Below, piece by piece: positions 1-5,917 of a stretch of 6,928 nucleotides of DNA. The stretch is from an uncultured Clostridia bacterium. GTDB taxonomy: Bacteria; Bacillota; Clostridia; UMGS1883. A program made the position numbers and the translations under genes. How positions within the stretch are numbered: the stretch's first letter is position 1; each line of letters starts with the position of its first letter. The DNA is taken from positions 1 to 6,928 of the forward strand of contig CANRER010000077.1 of NCBI GenBank assembly GCA_947629615.1, read 5' to 3'. The notes below the pieces were generated by a model. It was given only the letters and a program-made list of their open reading frames with translations, ran no database searches and had not been told where the DNA came from.

Positions 1-95
1 ACGAGATAAAGGCTCCTCAGGCCGGCGTGGTAACGGTGGTCGCCTCCAAGGGCTCCACGATCAACACCGGCGACGTTCTTGTGACAATAGCCTGA
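1..95 (+). CDS. Biotin carboxyl carrier protein, C-terminal end (5' partial)
   Basis: Only the last 30 residues are in the window, read from base 3 to the TGA at 93-95. The sequence begins EIKAPQAGVV and ends with GSTINTGDVLVTIA. This is the second half of a biotinyl/lipoyl hammerhead domain: the strand just after the biotinylated AMKM motif, the Gly turn, and the closing G-D-x-L-x-x-I strand. In the family the biotin lysine would lie only a few residues before the window edge. The protein would carry CO2 as carboxybiotin between the carboxyltransferase and the membrane pump encoded downstream. The stop lies 30 nt before oadB. The downstream alpha subunit lacks its own biotin domain, so this separate carrier must supply it. 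The biotin attachment site itself cannot be seen here. Confidence 0.85.
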   Translation, partial: EIKAPQAGVVTVVASKGSTINTGDVLVTIA

Positions 96-125
96 CAAGA
101 ACGGAGAGAATGGAGTTGATATAAG

Positions 126-1379
126 TTGCTGACTAAATTAGTGGAGGGCTTCGCGGCCTTTTTCGCCAAGACAGGCGTGGCCGAGATCGTCGGCGGCTTT
201 CTGGCCGACGGCGGCTGGAAAACGCTCGTAATGCTGGCCATCGCCTGCGTGCTCCTTTACCTTGCCATCGTCAAACAGTTCGAGCCGCTTTTGCTGCTGC
301 CCATCGCCTTCGGTATGCTCATCGCGAACCTGCCTCTCGGCGAGGTTATGCACATGGAGCTGTTCATTGACCCCAACGACCCCAACGCCCATCTGAACAT
401 TCAGCGTATCGTCGAGGAGGGCGGCCTGCTCGACCTGCTGTATCTGGGCGTTAAGCTGGGTATATACCCGCCGCTCATCTTCCTTGGCATAGGCTGTATG
501 ACGGACTTCGGCCCGCTTATCGCCAACCCAAAGAGTATTCTGCTCGGCGCGGCGGCGCAGCTCGGCGTGTTTATCACGTTTATAGGCGCCATCGTGCTCG
601 GAGCCTTCGGCATCGGCGGCTTCGGCGCGGACGGCACTATGGAAACCATCTTTAAGGAGGCCGCCTCGATAGGCATAATCGGCGGCGCAGACGGCCCCAC
701 GGCCATATACGTCACAAAAACGCTGGCCCCCGGCCTGCTCAGCGCAATAGCCATAGCGGCCTATTCCTACATGGCGCTTATCCCCGTTATCCAGCCCCCC
801 ATAATGAAGGCCCTCACCACAAAGGAGGAGAGGCAGATAGTTATGGAGCAGCTCCGCCCCGTCACCAAAAGGGAAAAGATACTTTTCCCCATAATCGTGA
901 CGCTTGTGGTCGTGCTGCTGGTTCCCGACGCGGCCCCGCTTGTGGGTATGCTTATGCTCGGCAACCTCATCAAGGAGAGCGGCGTGGCTGACCGCCTTTG
1001 CAAGACGGCTCAAAACGAGCTTATGAACATAATCACAATCTTCCTCGGCCTCACGGTGGGCGCCACCGCTACGGCCGACACCTTCCTCACCCCCAAAACG
1101 CTGCTCATCATCTGCCTCGGCCTTGTGGCCTTCAGCGTCAGCACGGCCGGCGGCCTTATCTTCGGCAAGATAATGTGCAAGGCCACGGGCGGCAAAATCA
1201 ATCCGCTCATCGGCAGCGCCGGCGTGAGCGCCGTTCCGATGGCGGCGCGTATGTCACAGAAGGTTGGTCAGGAGGAAAACCCCGCGAACTTCCTTTTGAT
1301 GCACGCGATGGGGCCGAACGTCGCCGGCGTTATCGGCAGCGCGGTCGCGGCGGGCGTGTTCTTGGCGCTGTTTAATTAA
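126..1379 (+). CDS. oadB: Na+-translocating decarboxylase beta subunit (OadB/GcdB/MmdB family)
   Basis: A 417-residue polytopic membrane protein, close to the family's usual 370-435. It takes CO2 from carboxybiotin and couples the decarboxylation to Na+ export. Visible signatures are EPLLLLPIAFGML after the first membrane segment, FLGIGCMTDFGPLIANPK, the re-entrant-loop motif IGGADGPTAIY containing Asp189, and NPLIGSAGVSAVPMAAR near the C-terminus with Asn359, Gly363 and Ser368. With a constant offset of 14 these match the functional residues Asp203, Asn373, Gly377 and Ser382 of Klebsiella OadB, as I recall them, so the pump looks intact. The start is TTG at 126. An in-frame TGA at 117-119 excludes anything longer, and GGAG at 112-115 lies 10 nt upstream. 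GTG at 141 is a less likely alternative. The beta subunit alone does not tell which 3-oxoacid or acyl-CoA is the substrate; the downstream alpha subunit points to oxaloacetate. Confidence 0.95.
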   Translation: MLTKLVEGFAAFFAKTGVAEIVGGFLADGGWKTLVMLAIACVLLYLAIVKQFEPLLLLPIAFGMLIANLPLGEVMHMELFIDPNDPNAHLNIQRIVEEGGLLDLLYLGVKLGIYPPLIFLGIGCMTDFGPLIANPKSILLGAAAQLGVFITFIGAIVLGAFGIGGFGADGTMETIFKEAASIGIIGGADGPTAIYVTKTLAPGLLSAIAIAAYSYMALIPVIQPPIMKALTTKEERQIVMEQLRPVTKREKILFPIIVTLVVVLLVPDAAPLVGMLMLGNLIKESGVADRLCKTAQNELMNIITIFLGLTVGATATADTFLTPKTLLIICLGLVAFSVSTAGGLIFGKIMCKATGGKINPLIGSAGVSAVPMAARMSQKVGQEENPANFLLMHAMGPNVAGVIGSAVAAGVFLALFN

Positions 1380-1386
1380 AGGAGGA
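1378..1386 (+). promoter_or_regulatory. Ribosome binding site deciding the oadA start
   Basis: AAAGGAGGA is close to a perfect anti-16S match. It overlaps the last bases of the oadB stop codon. Its GGAGG core ends 2 nt before ATG 1388 but 8 nt before ATG 1394, which favours the second ATG. Confidence 0.75.
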
Positions 1387-1393
1387 TATGAAC

Positions 1394-2800
1394 ATGGAAA
1401 ATAAAAGACCGGTAAAAATCACCGAAACCATACTCCGCGACGCCCATCAATCTCTCATCGCCACGCGAATGACGACCGACGAGATACTCGGCGCGGTGGA
1501 AATGCTCGACAATGTTGGCTTCAACGCGCTCGAGGCTTGGGGCGGCGCAACCTTCGACAGCTGCCTCCGCTTCCTCAACGAGGACCCGTGGGAGCGTCTG
1601 CGCAAGATAAAGGCTAAGGCCAAAAAAACACCTATCCAAATGCTGTTCCGCGGCCAGAATATCCTTGGCTACCGCCACTACGCCGACGATGTGGTCGAGT
1701 ACTTCGTGCAGAAGTCCATCGCCAACGGAGTTGACATAATCCGTATATTCGACGCTCTCAACGACGTTCGTAACCTCAAAACGGCTATAAACGCCGCCAT
1801 AAAGGAAAAGGGCCATGTTCAGGCCGCTATTTCATACACCATCAGCCCCGTGCATAACAACGCTTCCTTTGTGGAGCTGGCGAAGCAGCTCGAAAGCATG
1901 GGCGCAAATTCCATCTGCATCAAGGACATGGCCGGCCTGCTCACGCCGTATAACGCCTATGAGCTCGTCACCGCCATGAAGAAGGCCGTCAAAATACCCA
2001 TCGAGCTTCACACGCACTACACAAGCGGCGTCGCCTCAATGACCTACTTAAAGGCCATCGAGGCCGGAGTCGATATTGTGGACTGCGCCATGTCGCCCTT
2101 CGCTATGGGTACTTCTCAGCCGCCCACGGAATCGCTCGTCGCTACCCTCAAGGACACCCCCTACGACACCGGGCTCGACCTTGGCCTGCTCAGCGATATT
2201 GCCGACTACTTCCGCCCGATACGCGAGAAGTACATCAAGGAAGGCGTGCTGAACCCCAAATCCCTCGCCGTGGACGTGAACACCCTCAAATATCAGGTGC
2301 CGGGCGGTATGCTGAGCAACCTTATATCTCAGCTTAAGCAGCTCGGGGCCGAGGATAAGTTCCAAGAGGTGCTTAAGGAGGTTCCCCGCGTTCGCGAGGA
2401 CGCAGGCTTCCCGCCGCTCGTAACGCCCACCAGCCAGATAGTCGGCTCTCAGGCCGTGTTCAACGTGGTGCTCGGCGAACGCTATAAGAACGTTACAAAG
2501 GAGTTCCGAGGCCTTGTAAAGGGCGAGTACGGCAAGACCCCCGTCGAAATAAAGCCCGAATTTGTCAAGCGGATAATAGGCGACGAAAAGCGCATAACCA
2601 AGCGCCCCGCCGACGATATACCCAACGAGCTCGACCGCTTCCGCAGCGAGATAAAGGAGTATATAGAGCAGGACGAGGACGTTTTGAGCTACGCGCTGTT
2701 CGGACAGGTCGCTGTGAAGTACTTTAAGTTCCGTCAGGCCGGCAGGCTCGGCCTTGACCCGGAGCTTGCCAACGCGGGAGATAAGGTAAGCCCCATGTAA
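1394..2800 (+). CDS. oadA: Oxaloacetate decarboxylase-type carboxyltransferase alpha subunit, without biotin domain
   Basis: This cytoplasmic subunit moves the carboxyl group of a 2-oxo acid such as oxaloacetate to biotin, giving pyruvate. It has an N-terminal HMGL-like TIM barrel, with ETILRDAHQS at residues 11-20, GGATFDSCLRF, and MLFRGQNILGYRHYADDVV. A conserved C-terminal carboxylase region follows (PGGMLSNLISQL, TPTSQIVGSQAV). The metal site is complete: Asp16, Lys177 in CIKDMAGLLTP, and His206 and His208 in ELHTHYTSG. These match D17, K178, H207 and H209 of characterised OadA proteins with an offset of one. At 468 residues it lacks the hinge and biotin domain that end the roughly 590-residue OadA of enterobacteria. 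The separate carrier encoded at the window start fills that role. ATG 1394 is preferred because it lies 8 nt after GGAGG (1381-1385); ATG 1388, two codons earlier, is only 2 nt from it. Pyruvate carboxylase subunit B is an alternative name, but the adjacent Na+ pump favours decarboxylase. Confidence 0.93.
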   Translation: MENKRPVKITETILRDAHQSLIATRMTTDEILGAVEMLDNVGFNALEAWGGATFDSCLRFLNEDPWERLRKIKAKAKKTPIQMLFRGQNILGYRHYADDVVEYFVQKSIANGVDIIRIFDALNDVRNLKTAINAAIKEKGHVQAAISYTISPVHNNASFVELAKQLESMGANSICIKDMAGLLTPYNAYELVTAMKKAVKIPIELHTHYTSGVASMTYLKAIEAGVDIVDCAMSPFAMGTSQPPTESLVATLKDTPYDTGLDLGLLSDIADYFRPIREKYIKEGVLNPKSLAVDVNTLKYQVPGGMLSNLISQLKQLGAEDKFQEVLKEVPRVREDAGFPPLVTPTSQIVGSQAVFNVVLGERYKNVTKEFRGLVKGEYGKTPVEIKPEFVKRIIGDEKRITKRPADDIPNELDRFRSEIKEYIEQDEDVLSYALFGQVAVKYFKFRQAGRLGLDPELANAGDKVSPM

Positions 2801-2808
2801 AAACCGAA

Positions 2809-2846
2809 GGGGCCGTAAAAAAATACGCGCAGACCGTTCAAGGGCT
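2809..2846 (+). repeat. Short (38-bp) copy of an intergenic repeat, lacking the inner module
   Basis: It starts 8 nt after the oadA stop with GGGGCCGTAAAAAAATA, then CGCGCAGA, then CC, then GTTCAAGGGCT (2836-2846). The same blocks occur in the same order on the opposite strand in the 131-bp copy at 3078-2948, apart from small indels in the A-run and a GCCG/T difference. There, about 94 nt separate CGCGCAGA from GTTCAAGGGCT. Similarity stops sharply on both sides of the copy. It is therefore either an ancestral 'empty' form or an internal-deletion derivative. Because the two copies face each other, their ends can also pair in one RNA or as a DNA cruciform. Confidence 0.65.
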
Positions 2847-2910
2847 GAATGTATTGATTTAAGTCTGCTTTGAGTATTATACGGCTACAAGAACCAATGA
2901 ATTGACGTAG

Positions 2911-2947
2911 AAAACCCGCTCGTAAGAGCGGGTTTTCTTATTTTTTT
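2911..2947 (+). terminator. Rho-independent terminator after oadA
   Basis: AAAACCCGCTC (2911-2921), loop GTAA (2922-2925) and GAGCGGGTTTT (2926-2936) form a perfect 11-bp stem. A T-rich tail (CTTATTTTTTT, 2937-2947) follows on the + strand. It lies 110 nt after the oadA stop and should end the decarboxylase operon. The stem's A and T ends allow some activity on the - strand, against transcripts from araC, but the tail there is much poorer. Confidence 0.92.
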
Positions 2948-3078
2948 AGCCCTTGAACTACGAACGAAAATCACCCTCGGCGTACCTATGTACGCCGTCG
3001 GGAGTGCTTGCTCGTCGGCTAAAGCCTCCTGCGCAAGCTGATTTTCGTCCGTTCTGCGCGATTTTTTCGGCCGGCCCC
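2948..3078 (-). repeat. 131-bp structured intergenic repeat element
   Basis: Read on the - strand it starts GGGGCCGGCCGAAAAAAT, continues CGCGCAGA, and ends GTTCAAGGGCT. Between these lies a module bounded by 14-nt inverted arms (2960-2973 and 3039-3052). Inside are two further hairpins. One is CGGCGTAC/GTACGCCG with loop CTAT (+ strand, 2978-2997), extended by CCC/GGG at 2974-2976 and 3000-3002. The other is GCTTGC/GCAAGC (3006-3011 and 3033-3038), enclosing GGCT/AGCC (3017-3020 and 3023-3026). The module can thus form a compact three-way junction. The single imperfect pair in the long arms is G·U when read on the - strand but A·C on the +, which suggests that any functional RNA is - strand, in the araC 3' region. 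It carries no credible coding sequence. It could be a MITE-like or REP-like mobile repeat, or a structured RNA. Confidence 0.7.
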
Positions 3079-3102
3079 TGTGCCTCCAAGTTACAAGGCA
3101 GG

Positions 3103-3116
3103 TTTTTTACGGCTCC
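3103..3116 (-). repeat. Partial third copy of the repeat end, beside the araC stop
   Basis: On the - strand, GGAGCCGTAAAAAA begins 3 nt after the araC stop codon. It differs by one base from GGGGCCGTAAAAAA at 2809-2822, which begins 8 nt after the oadA stop. Similarity does not continue inward. A-runs are common in intergenic DNA, so a chance match is possible. Confidence 0.35.
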
Positions 3117-3119
3117 TTT

Positions 3120-3941
3120 TTATTGCTCATTATCGGACTTTTTTTTGGCCTTGGCGAGCGTTCTGTGGCGGGTGGGGCTATGGCCGAAAAAGGCCTTAAA
3201 GCTGGTCGAAAAATAAAGCTGATCCTCAAAGCCCGCGCTGAGAGCCACCTGCCCTATGGTGAGGTTCGTTTCCTCAAGCAGACGGGCGGCGGTTTTCATG
3301 CGGAACTCGGTAATATAACGCTTTGGCGAAACGCCGAGCTTTTCCTTGAAAAGGCGGCTGAGATAGCTGCGGTTTATGCCCACATAGCTACTTATTTCGC
3401 CCACCGTGACAGGGCTGCGGTAGTGTATGGTGTGAATGTAGTTTAGGGCGTATTTCACATATTCGTCGGCCATTGAAACGGGCTGCGGCTCGCCGGTGAC
3501 AAAGGCGGCCAAGGCCTCGGCCAGACGGCCCAGCAGCTCGTAGGGGTTATCCGGTGCGGTGGACGAAAGCGCCAACATAGGCCCGGCGGCGCGGTGCGCC
3601 CCGCGCATGACGGGCTGCTCGCGCGTGAAGCCCGTCGAGGCCAAATATTTCCCGACGGCGGCTCCGCTGAATTCCACCCACGAATACTCCCACGGGTCGG
3701 CGGAGTCGGCCTGATAAAGCGTCACGTCGCCGGGGTATATCAAAAAGGCATCTCCGGCGGACAGGGCGTAGGTTTTGCCCCCGCATACGTACCTGCCGCG
3801 CCCTCGGTGAATGTAGTGTATAAGGTGGTTCGAGCGCACAAAATCACCGATCGAATAATTCGGCCGGCAGTCCTCGTGTCCGTACTGTATCACATTGAAA
3901 TCCACAAAGTCGCGGTAGCGGTTCACATAGGTTTTCCGCAT
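3120..3941 (-). CDS. AraC-family transcriptional regulator
   Basis: A 273-residue cytoplasmic DNA-binding protein, typical of AraC-family sugar regulators. The N-terminal part (about residues 35-95) looks like an AraC-type cupin ligand-binding domain, with HYIHRGRGRYVCGGKTYAL followed by SAGDAFLIYPGD. The C-terminal part has the two helix-turn-helix motifs: residues 178-206 (VGEISSYVGINRSYLSRLF) and 228-257 (GQVALSAGFEDQLYFS, then FKAFFGHSPTRHR, the family signature). A basic tail, AKAKKKSDNEQ, ends it. ATG 3941 is preferred because GGAGG lies 8 nt upstream on the - strand; an in-frame TTG at 3959 would overlap that site. It diverges from a GH105-type hydrolase gene, a common arrangement for a local activator of oligosaccharide use. 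The inducer is probably a pectin-derived sugar, inferred only from the neighbours. Confidence 0.93.
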   Translation of the reverse strand: MRKTYVNRYRDFVDFNVIQYGHEDCRPNYSIGDFVRSNHLIHYIHRGRGRYVCGGKTYALSAGDAFLIYPGDVTLYQADSADPWEYSWVEFSGAAVGKYLASTGFTREQPVMRGAHRAAGPMLALSSTAPDNPYELLGRLAEALAAFVTGEPQPVSMADEYVKYALNYIHTIHYRSPVTVGEISSYVGINRSYLSRLFKEKLGVSPKRYITEFRMKTAARLLEETNLTIGQVALSAGFEDQLYFSTSFKAFFGHSPTRHRTLAKAKKKSDNEQ

Positions 3942-3983
3942 AAAAACGCCTCCCCGCAAATATTATGGGCATTTTACAGCTTA

Positions 3984-4012
3984 ATTATAGACCCGCCCGC
4001 GCGGCCTGTCAA
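3984..4012 (-). promoter_or_regulatory. Perfect consensus sigma-A promoter for araC
   Basis: On the - strand, TTGACA (4012-4007) and TATAAT (3989-3984) are separated by exactly 17 nt (3990-4006). All 12 hexamer bases match consensus. The expected start of transcription, near 3977, leaves a leader of roughly 36 nt before ATG 3941. The spacer is almost all G and C and holds the palindrome CCGCGCGG (3997-4004), which could be an operator. Confidence 0.92.
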
Positions 4013-4022
4013 GAAAAATGTC

Positions 4023-4051
4023 ACAAAATCAAATGTTTTGGCTACAAATTC
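4023..4051. promoter_or_regulatory. Candidate AraC-type binding site, direct repeat at 21-bp spacing
   Basis: ACAAAATC (4023-4030) and ACAAATTC (4044-4051) match at 7 of 8 positions and are offset by 21 bp, two helical turns. This is the arrangement AraC-family proteins often use. The proximal copy ends just before where the -35 region of the operon promoter would lie, as expected for an activator touching RNA polymerase. The DNA is AT-rich, so chance similarity is possible. Confidence 0.45.
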
Positions 4052-4075
4052 TTATACAAGCCCCCTCGCCGATAG

Positions 4076-4094
4076 TATAAAATTAAAATAAGGA
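4076..4094 (+). promoter_or_regulatory. Probable -10 element and Shine-Dalgarno of the glycosidase operon
   Basis: TATAAA (4076-4081) is a plausible -10. No good TTGACA lies 16-18 nt upstream (TTATAC at 4052-4057 is poor), as expected where an activator is needed. AAGGA (4090-4094) lies 9 nt before ATG 4104. If this -10 is real, the leader is very short and the ribosome site lies almost at the transcript start, which lowers confidence in the exact position. Confidence 0.45.
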
Positions 4095-4103
4095 TGTGGT
4101 GAT

Positions 4104-5900
4104 ATGGACTTAAAGCGCGCGGCGGAGCGTATCGCCGCGAGATATATCAGTGATAACCCGCCGCTAATGCCGCTTCTTCGCCCCTATTACGACGGCGGCG
4201 TTCGCCGGGGGAGCGATTACCGCTATATTGCCGACATGGATAAGCTGTTCCCCGGCGCGAAAATCGGCGACGAGGCCGAGGCCGAGTGCGTCTATATCGC
4301 CGAGGCCGACGAAGTTATCGGCATAAGCATAAGCCTTTTCGGCAGCGCGGAGCTGGAGCTTTGGGGCGAGAGAGTCTTTCGCTCGGACGTGTTTTCCGAA
4401 CGGAACAACCACGTTCCCATTCGCGTTGACCTGCCCATGAAAAAGGGCGTAAACCCGCTTAAATTCACATTCAAAAAAACCGCGCTGGGCTTTGGGGCCG
4501 TGTTCGGCACGTGGCTCGGCAAGTGGGATTACCTGCTGATGAGGCCCGACGACCTTCGGTTCGAGGGCTGCCGCTACAGGCTCAACGGCGGCGAGTGGAT
4601 ACCGGGGCTCGAGCCCGCCGAAATTGACCTCGCCGAGGGCGAGCAAGCTCTTTTTTACGCCAAAGCAAGCGATGGGCGCGACGTTTTCGTCCGCGGCGCG
4701 GCCTTCCCCGACGATGGGGATTATGTAAACCCCGCCGGGGTCGAGGGCTTTGGCCCGTGGCTGGGGCTGTGGCCGATTAAGGGCGAGGCGCGGCCCGAGG
4801 GCTTCACGCGGCTGACGGAGGGCTCCTATTGGCGGTTCAAATATAAGGATATGTGGCTGCGGCCCTATTACGCAAAGGGGAACTTCGGCCGCTGGAGCTA
4901 CCCCCTCGGGGTGACGCTTTACGGCCTGACGAAGGCGGGCGAGCTGCTCGGCGGCGGGATTATCGATTACGTGAAGGCCCACGCGGAGCTTTGCGTCGAA
5001 ACCTTCCCCTACGCCTTGTGGGATAAAGACGCGCACGGCGGGGCGGCGAGCCTGCACAATCTGCTTTGCGGCATCGACAGCCTTGACGACTGCGGCGCGT
5101 TCGGCTCGTTTATCGAAGAGGCGGAGCTCTCGCTGGGGCTTACCGGCGCGGAGCGGATAACCGACTACATAGCGGATTACATCGAAAACCGCCAGCCGAG
5201 GCTCGAAAACGGGGCTTTTTGCCGCAAAAACCAGATGCACAGCTTCCACAACGACACCGTATGGCTGGACGATCTTTACATGAGCGTGCCGTTCCTCTGC
5301 CGCAGATACCTGCTGACCGGGAACGAGGCCCCGCTGCTCGACGCGGCAAATCAGCTTCGTCTGTACAAGGAGCTTTTGTACATGGAGGAAAGCCGCCTGA
5401 TGAGCCATGTTTTCGACCTCCGCCACGGAATAAAAAACGGCGTGGCGTGGGGGCGCGGCAACGGCTGGGCGTTGTTTTCGCTTTCGGAGCTGCTTTTGGC
5501 GATGCCGAAAAATCACGCTCTGCGCGGCGAGATGGAGCGGCTTTTCACGCTTCTTTGCGAGGGATACCTCGCGCGTCAGAGCGGCGACGGCCGCTGGCGT
5601 CAGGTGCTTGACGACCCCGAGGCCTACCTTGAAACGAGCTGTACCGCCATGTTCGCCTGCGCCTTTGCGCGGGGAGCGCGGCTCGGCCTTTTGGGCGCGG
5701 AGTACGCCGAGGCGGCGCGGCGGGCGGTGAAATCCATAGTTAAAAACTGCGTGGACGGCGAAGGGAACGTTTACGGCGTGTGCCGAGGCTCGGAGTTTTC
5801 CTTTTCGCCGGACTACTATAAATACGAGCTGCTGCCGAGGGATAACGATACCCACGGCATAGGCATAGTTTTGCTTGCGATATGCGAGGTGTTGAAATGA
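4104..5900 (+). CDS. GH105/GH88-type unsaturated glucuronyl (rhamnogalacturonyl) hydrolase with N-terminal extra domain
   Basis: A 598-residue protein without a signal peptide, so probably cytoplasmic. Residues about 60-165 look like a beta-sandwich of the galactose-binding kind (alternating strands such as VIGISISLFGSAELELWGERVF, then KKGVNPLKFTFKK). Residues from about 262 to the end form the (alpha/alpha)6 barrel of GH88/GH105, starting GRWSYPLGVTLYGL. Key motifs are HNDTVWLDDLYMSVPFL with Asp389/Asp390, SHVFDLRHG with His435, GRGNGWALFSLSELL with Arg451 and Trp455, and the C-terminal DTHGIGIVLLAICEV. Asp389 and His435 are 46 residues apart, as are the catalytic Asp143 and His189 of Bacillus YteR as I recall them; the Arg-x3-Trp pair is also kept. 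The family hydrates the 4,5-unsaturated uronate left by polysaccharide lyases, releasing the neighbouring sugar. Classic YteR is about 370 residues; the difference is the N-terminal part. Substrate (rhamnogalacturonan, or another uronic-acid polymer) is inferred from context. Confidence 0.88.
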   Translation: MDLKRAAERIAARYISDNPPLMPLLRPYYDGGVRRGSDYRYIADMDKLFPGAKIGDEAEAECVYIAEADEVIGISISLFGSAELELWGERVFRSDVFSERNNHVPIRVDLPMKKGVNPLKFTFKKTALGFGAVFGTWLGKWDYLLMRPDDLRFEGCRYRLNGGEWIPGLEPAEIDLAEGEQALFYAKASDGRDVFVRGAAFPDDGDYVNPAGVEGFGPWLGLWPIKGEARPEGFTRLTEGSYWRFKYKDMWLRPYYAKGNFGRWSYPLGVTLYGLTKAGELLGGGIIDYVKAHAELCVETFPYALWDKDAHGGAASLHNLLCGIDSLDDCGAFGSFIEEAELSLGLTGAERITDYIADYIENRQPRLENGAFCRKNQMHSFHNDTVWLDDLYMSVPFLCRRYLLTGNEAPLLDAANQLRLYKELLYMEESRLMSHVFDLRHGIKNGVAWGRGNGWALFSLSELLLAMPKNHALRGEMERLFTLLCEGYLARQSGDGRWRQVLDDPEAYLETSCTAMFACAFARGARLGLLGAEYAEAARRAVKSIVKNCVDGEGNVYGVCRGSEFSFSPDYYKYELLPRDNDTHGIGIVLLAICEVLK

Positions 5901-5917
5901 AAACCGAGGCGGATGAT

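Larger units (their letters stand above)
2801..3119. other. Non-coding interval between convergent genes
   Basis: About 320 bases lie between the stops of oadA (+) and araC (-). They hold the short repeat copy, a 64-base AT-rich stretch (2847-2910) with no clear signal, the terminator, the 131-bp structured repeat and a short end-like repeat. I see no credible gene in them. TGCCT/AGGCA (3081-3085 and 3096-3100) followed by GGTTTTTT is only a weak terminator candidate. Confidence 0.8.

Noticed and set aside
138..1013. 291-codon open frame on the - strand inside oadB
   Set aside because: The + strand frame has complete family motifs; the antisense translation is low-complexity His/Arg/Ala-rich and has no domain.
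2854..2880. Possible + strand promoter TTGATT ... TATTAT that could start a short RNA ending at the terminator
   Set aside because: The spacer is only 15 nt and the -35 box is weak; the stretch is simply AT-rich.
3081..3108. TGCCT/AGGCA hairpin followed by GGTTTTTT as a second terminator
   Set aside because: The stem is only 5 bp with a 10-nt loop, and nothing on the + strand needs ending there after the strong terminator at 2911-2947.
2809..3116. CRISPR array or insertion sequence with transposase
   Set aside because: The repeats are few, in opposite orientations and of unequal length, and no transposase or Cas gene lies in the window.
2953..3216. 87-codon + strand open frame starting in the intergenic repeat and running into the araC 3' end
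   Set aside because: It starts at a TTG without a ribosome site, is made largely of the structured repeat, and ends inside araC in antisense.
3594..4091. 165-codon + strand open frame across the araC gene and its promoter
   Set aside because: It is antisense to a clear AraC regulator and runs through the intergenic promoter region, with no domain or ribosome site.
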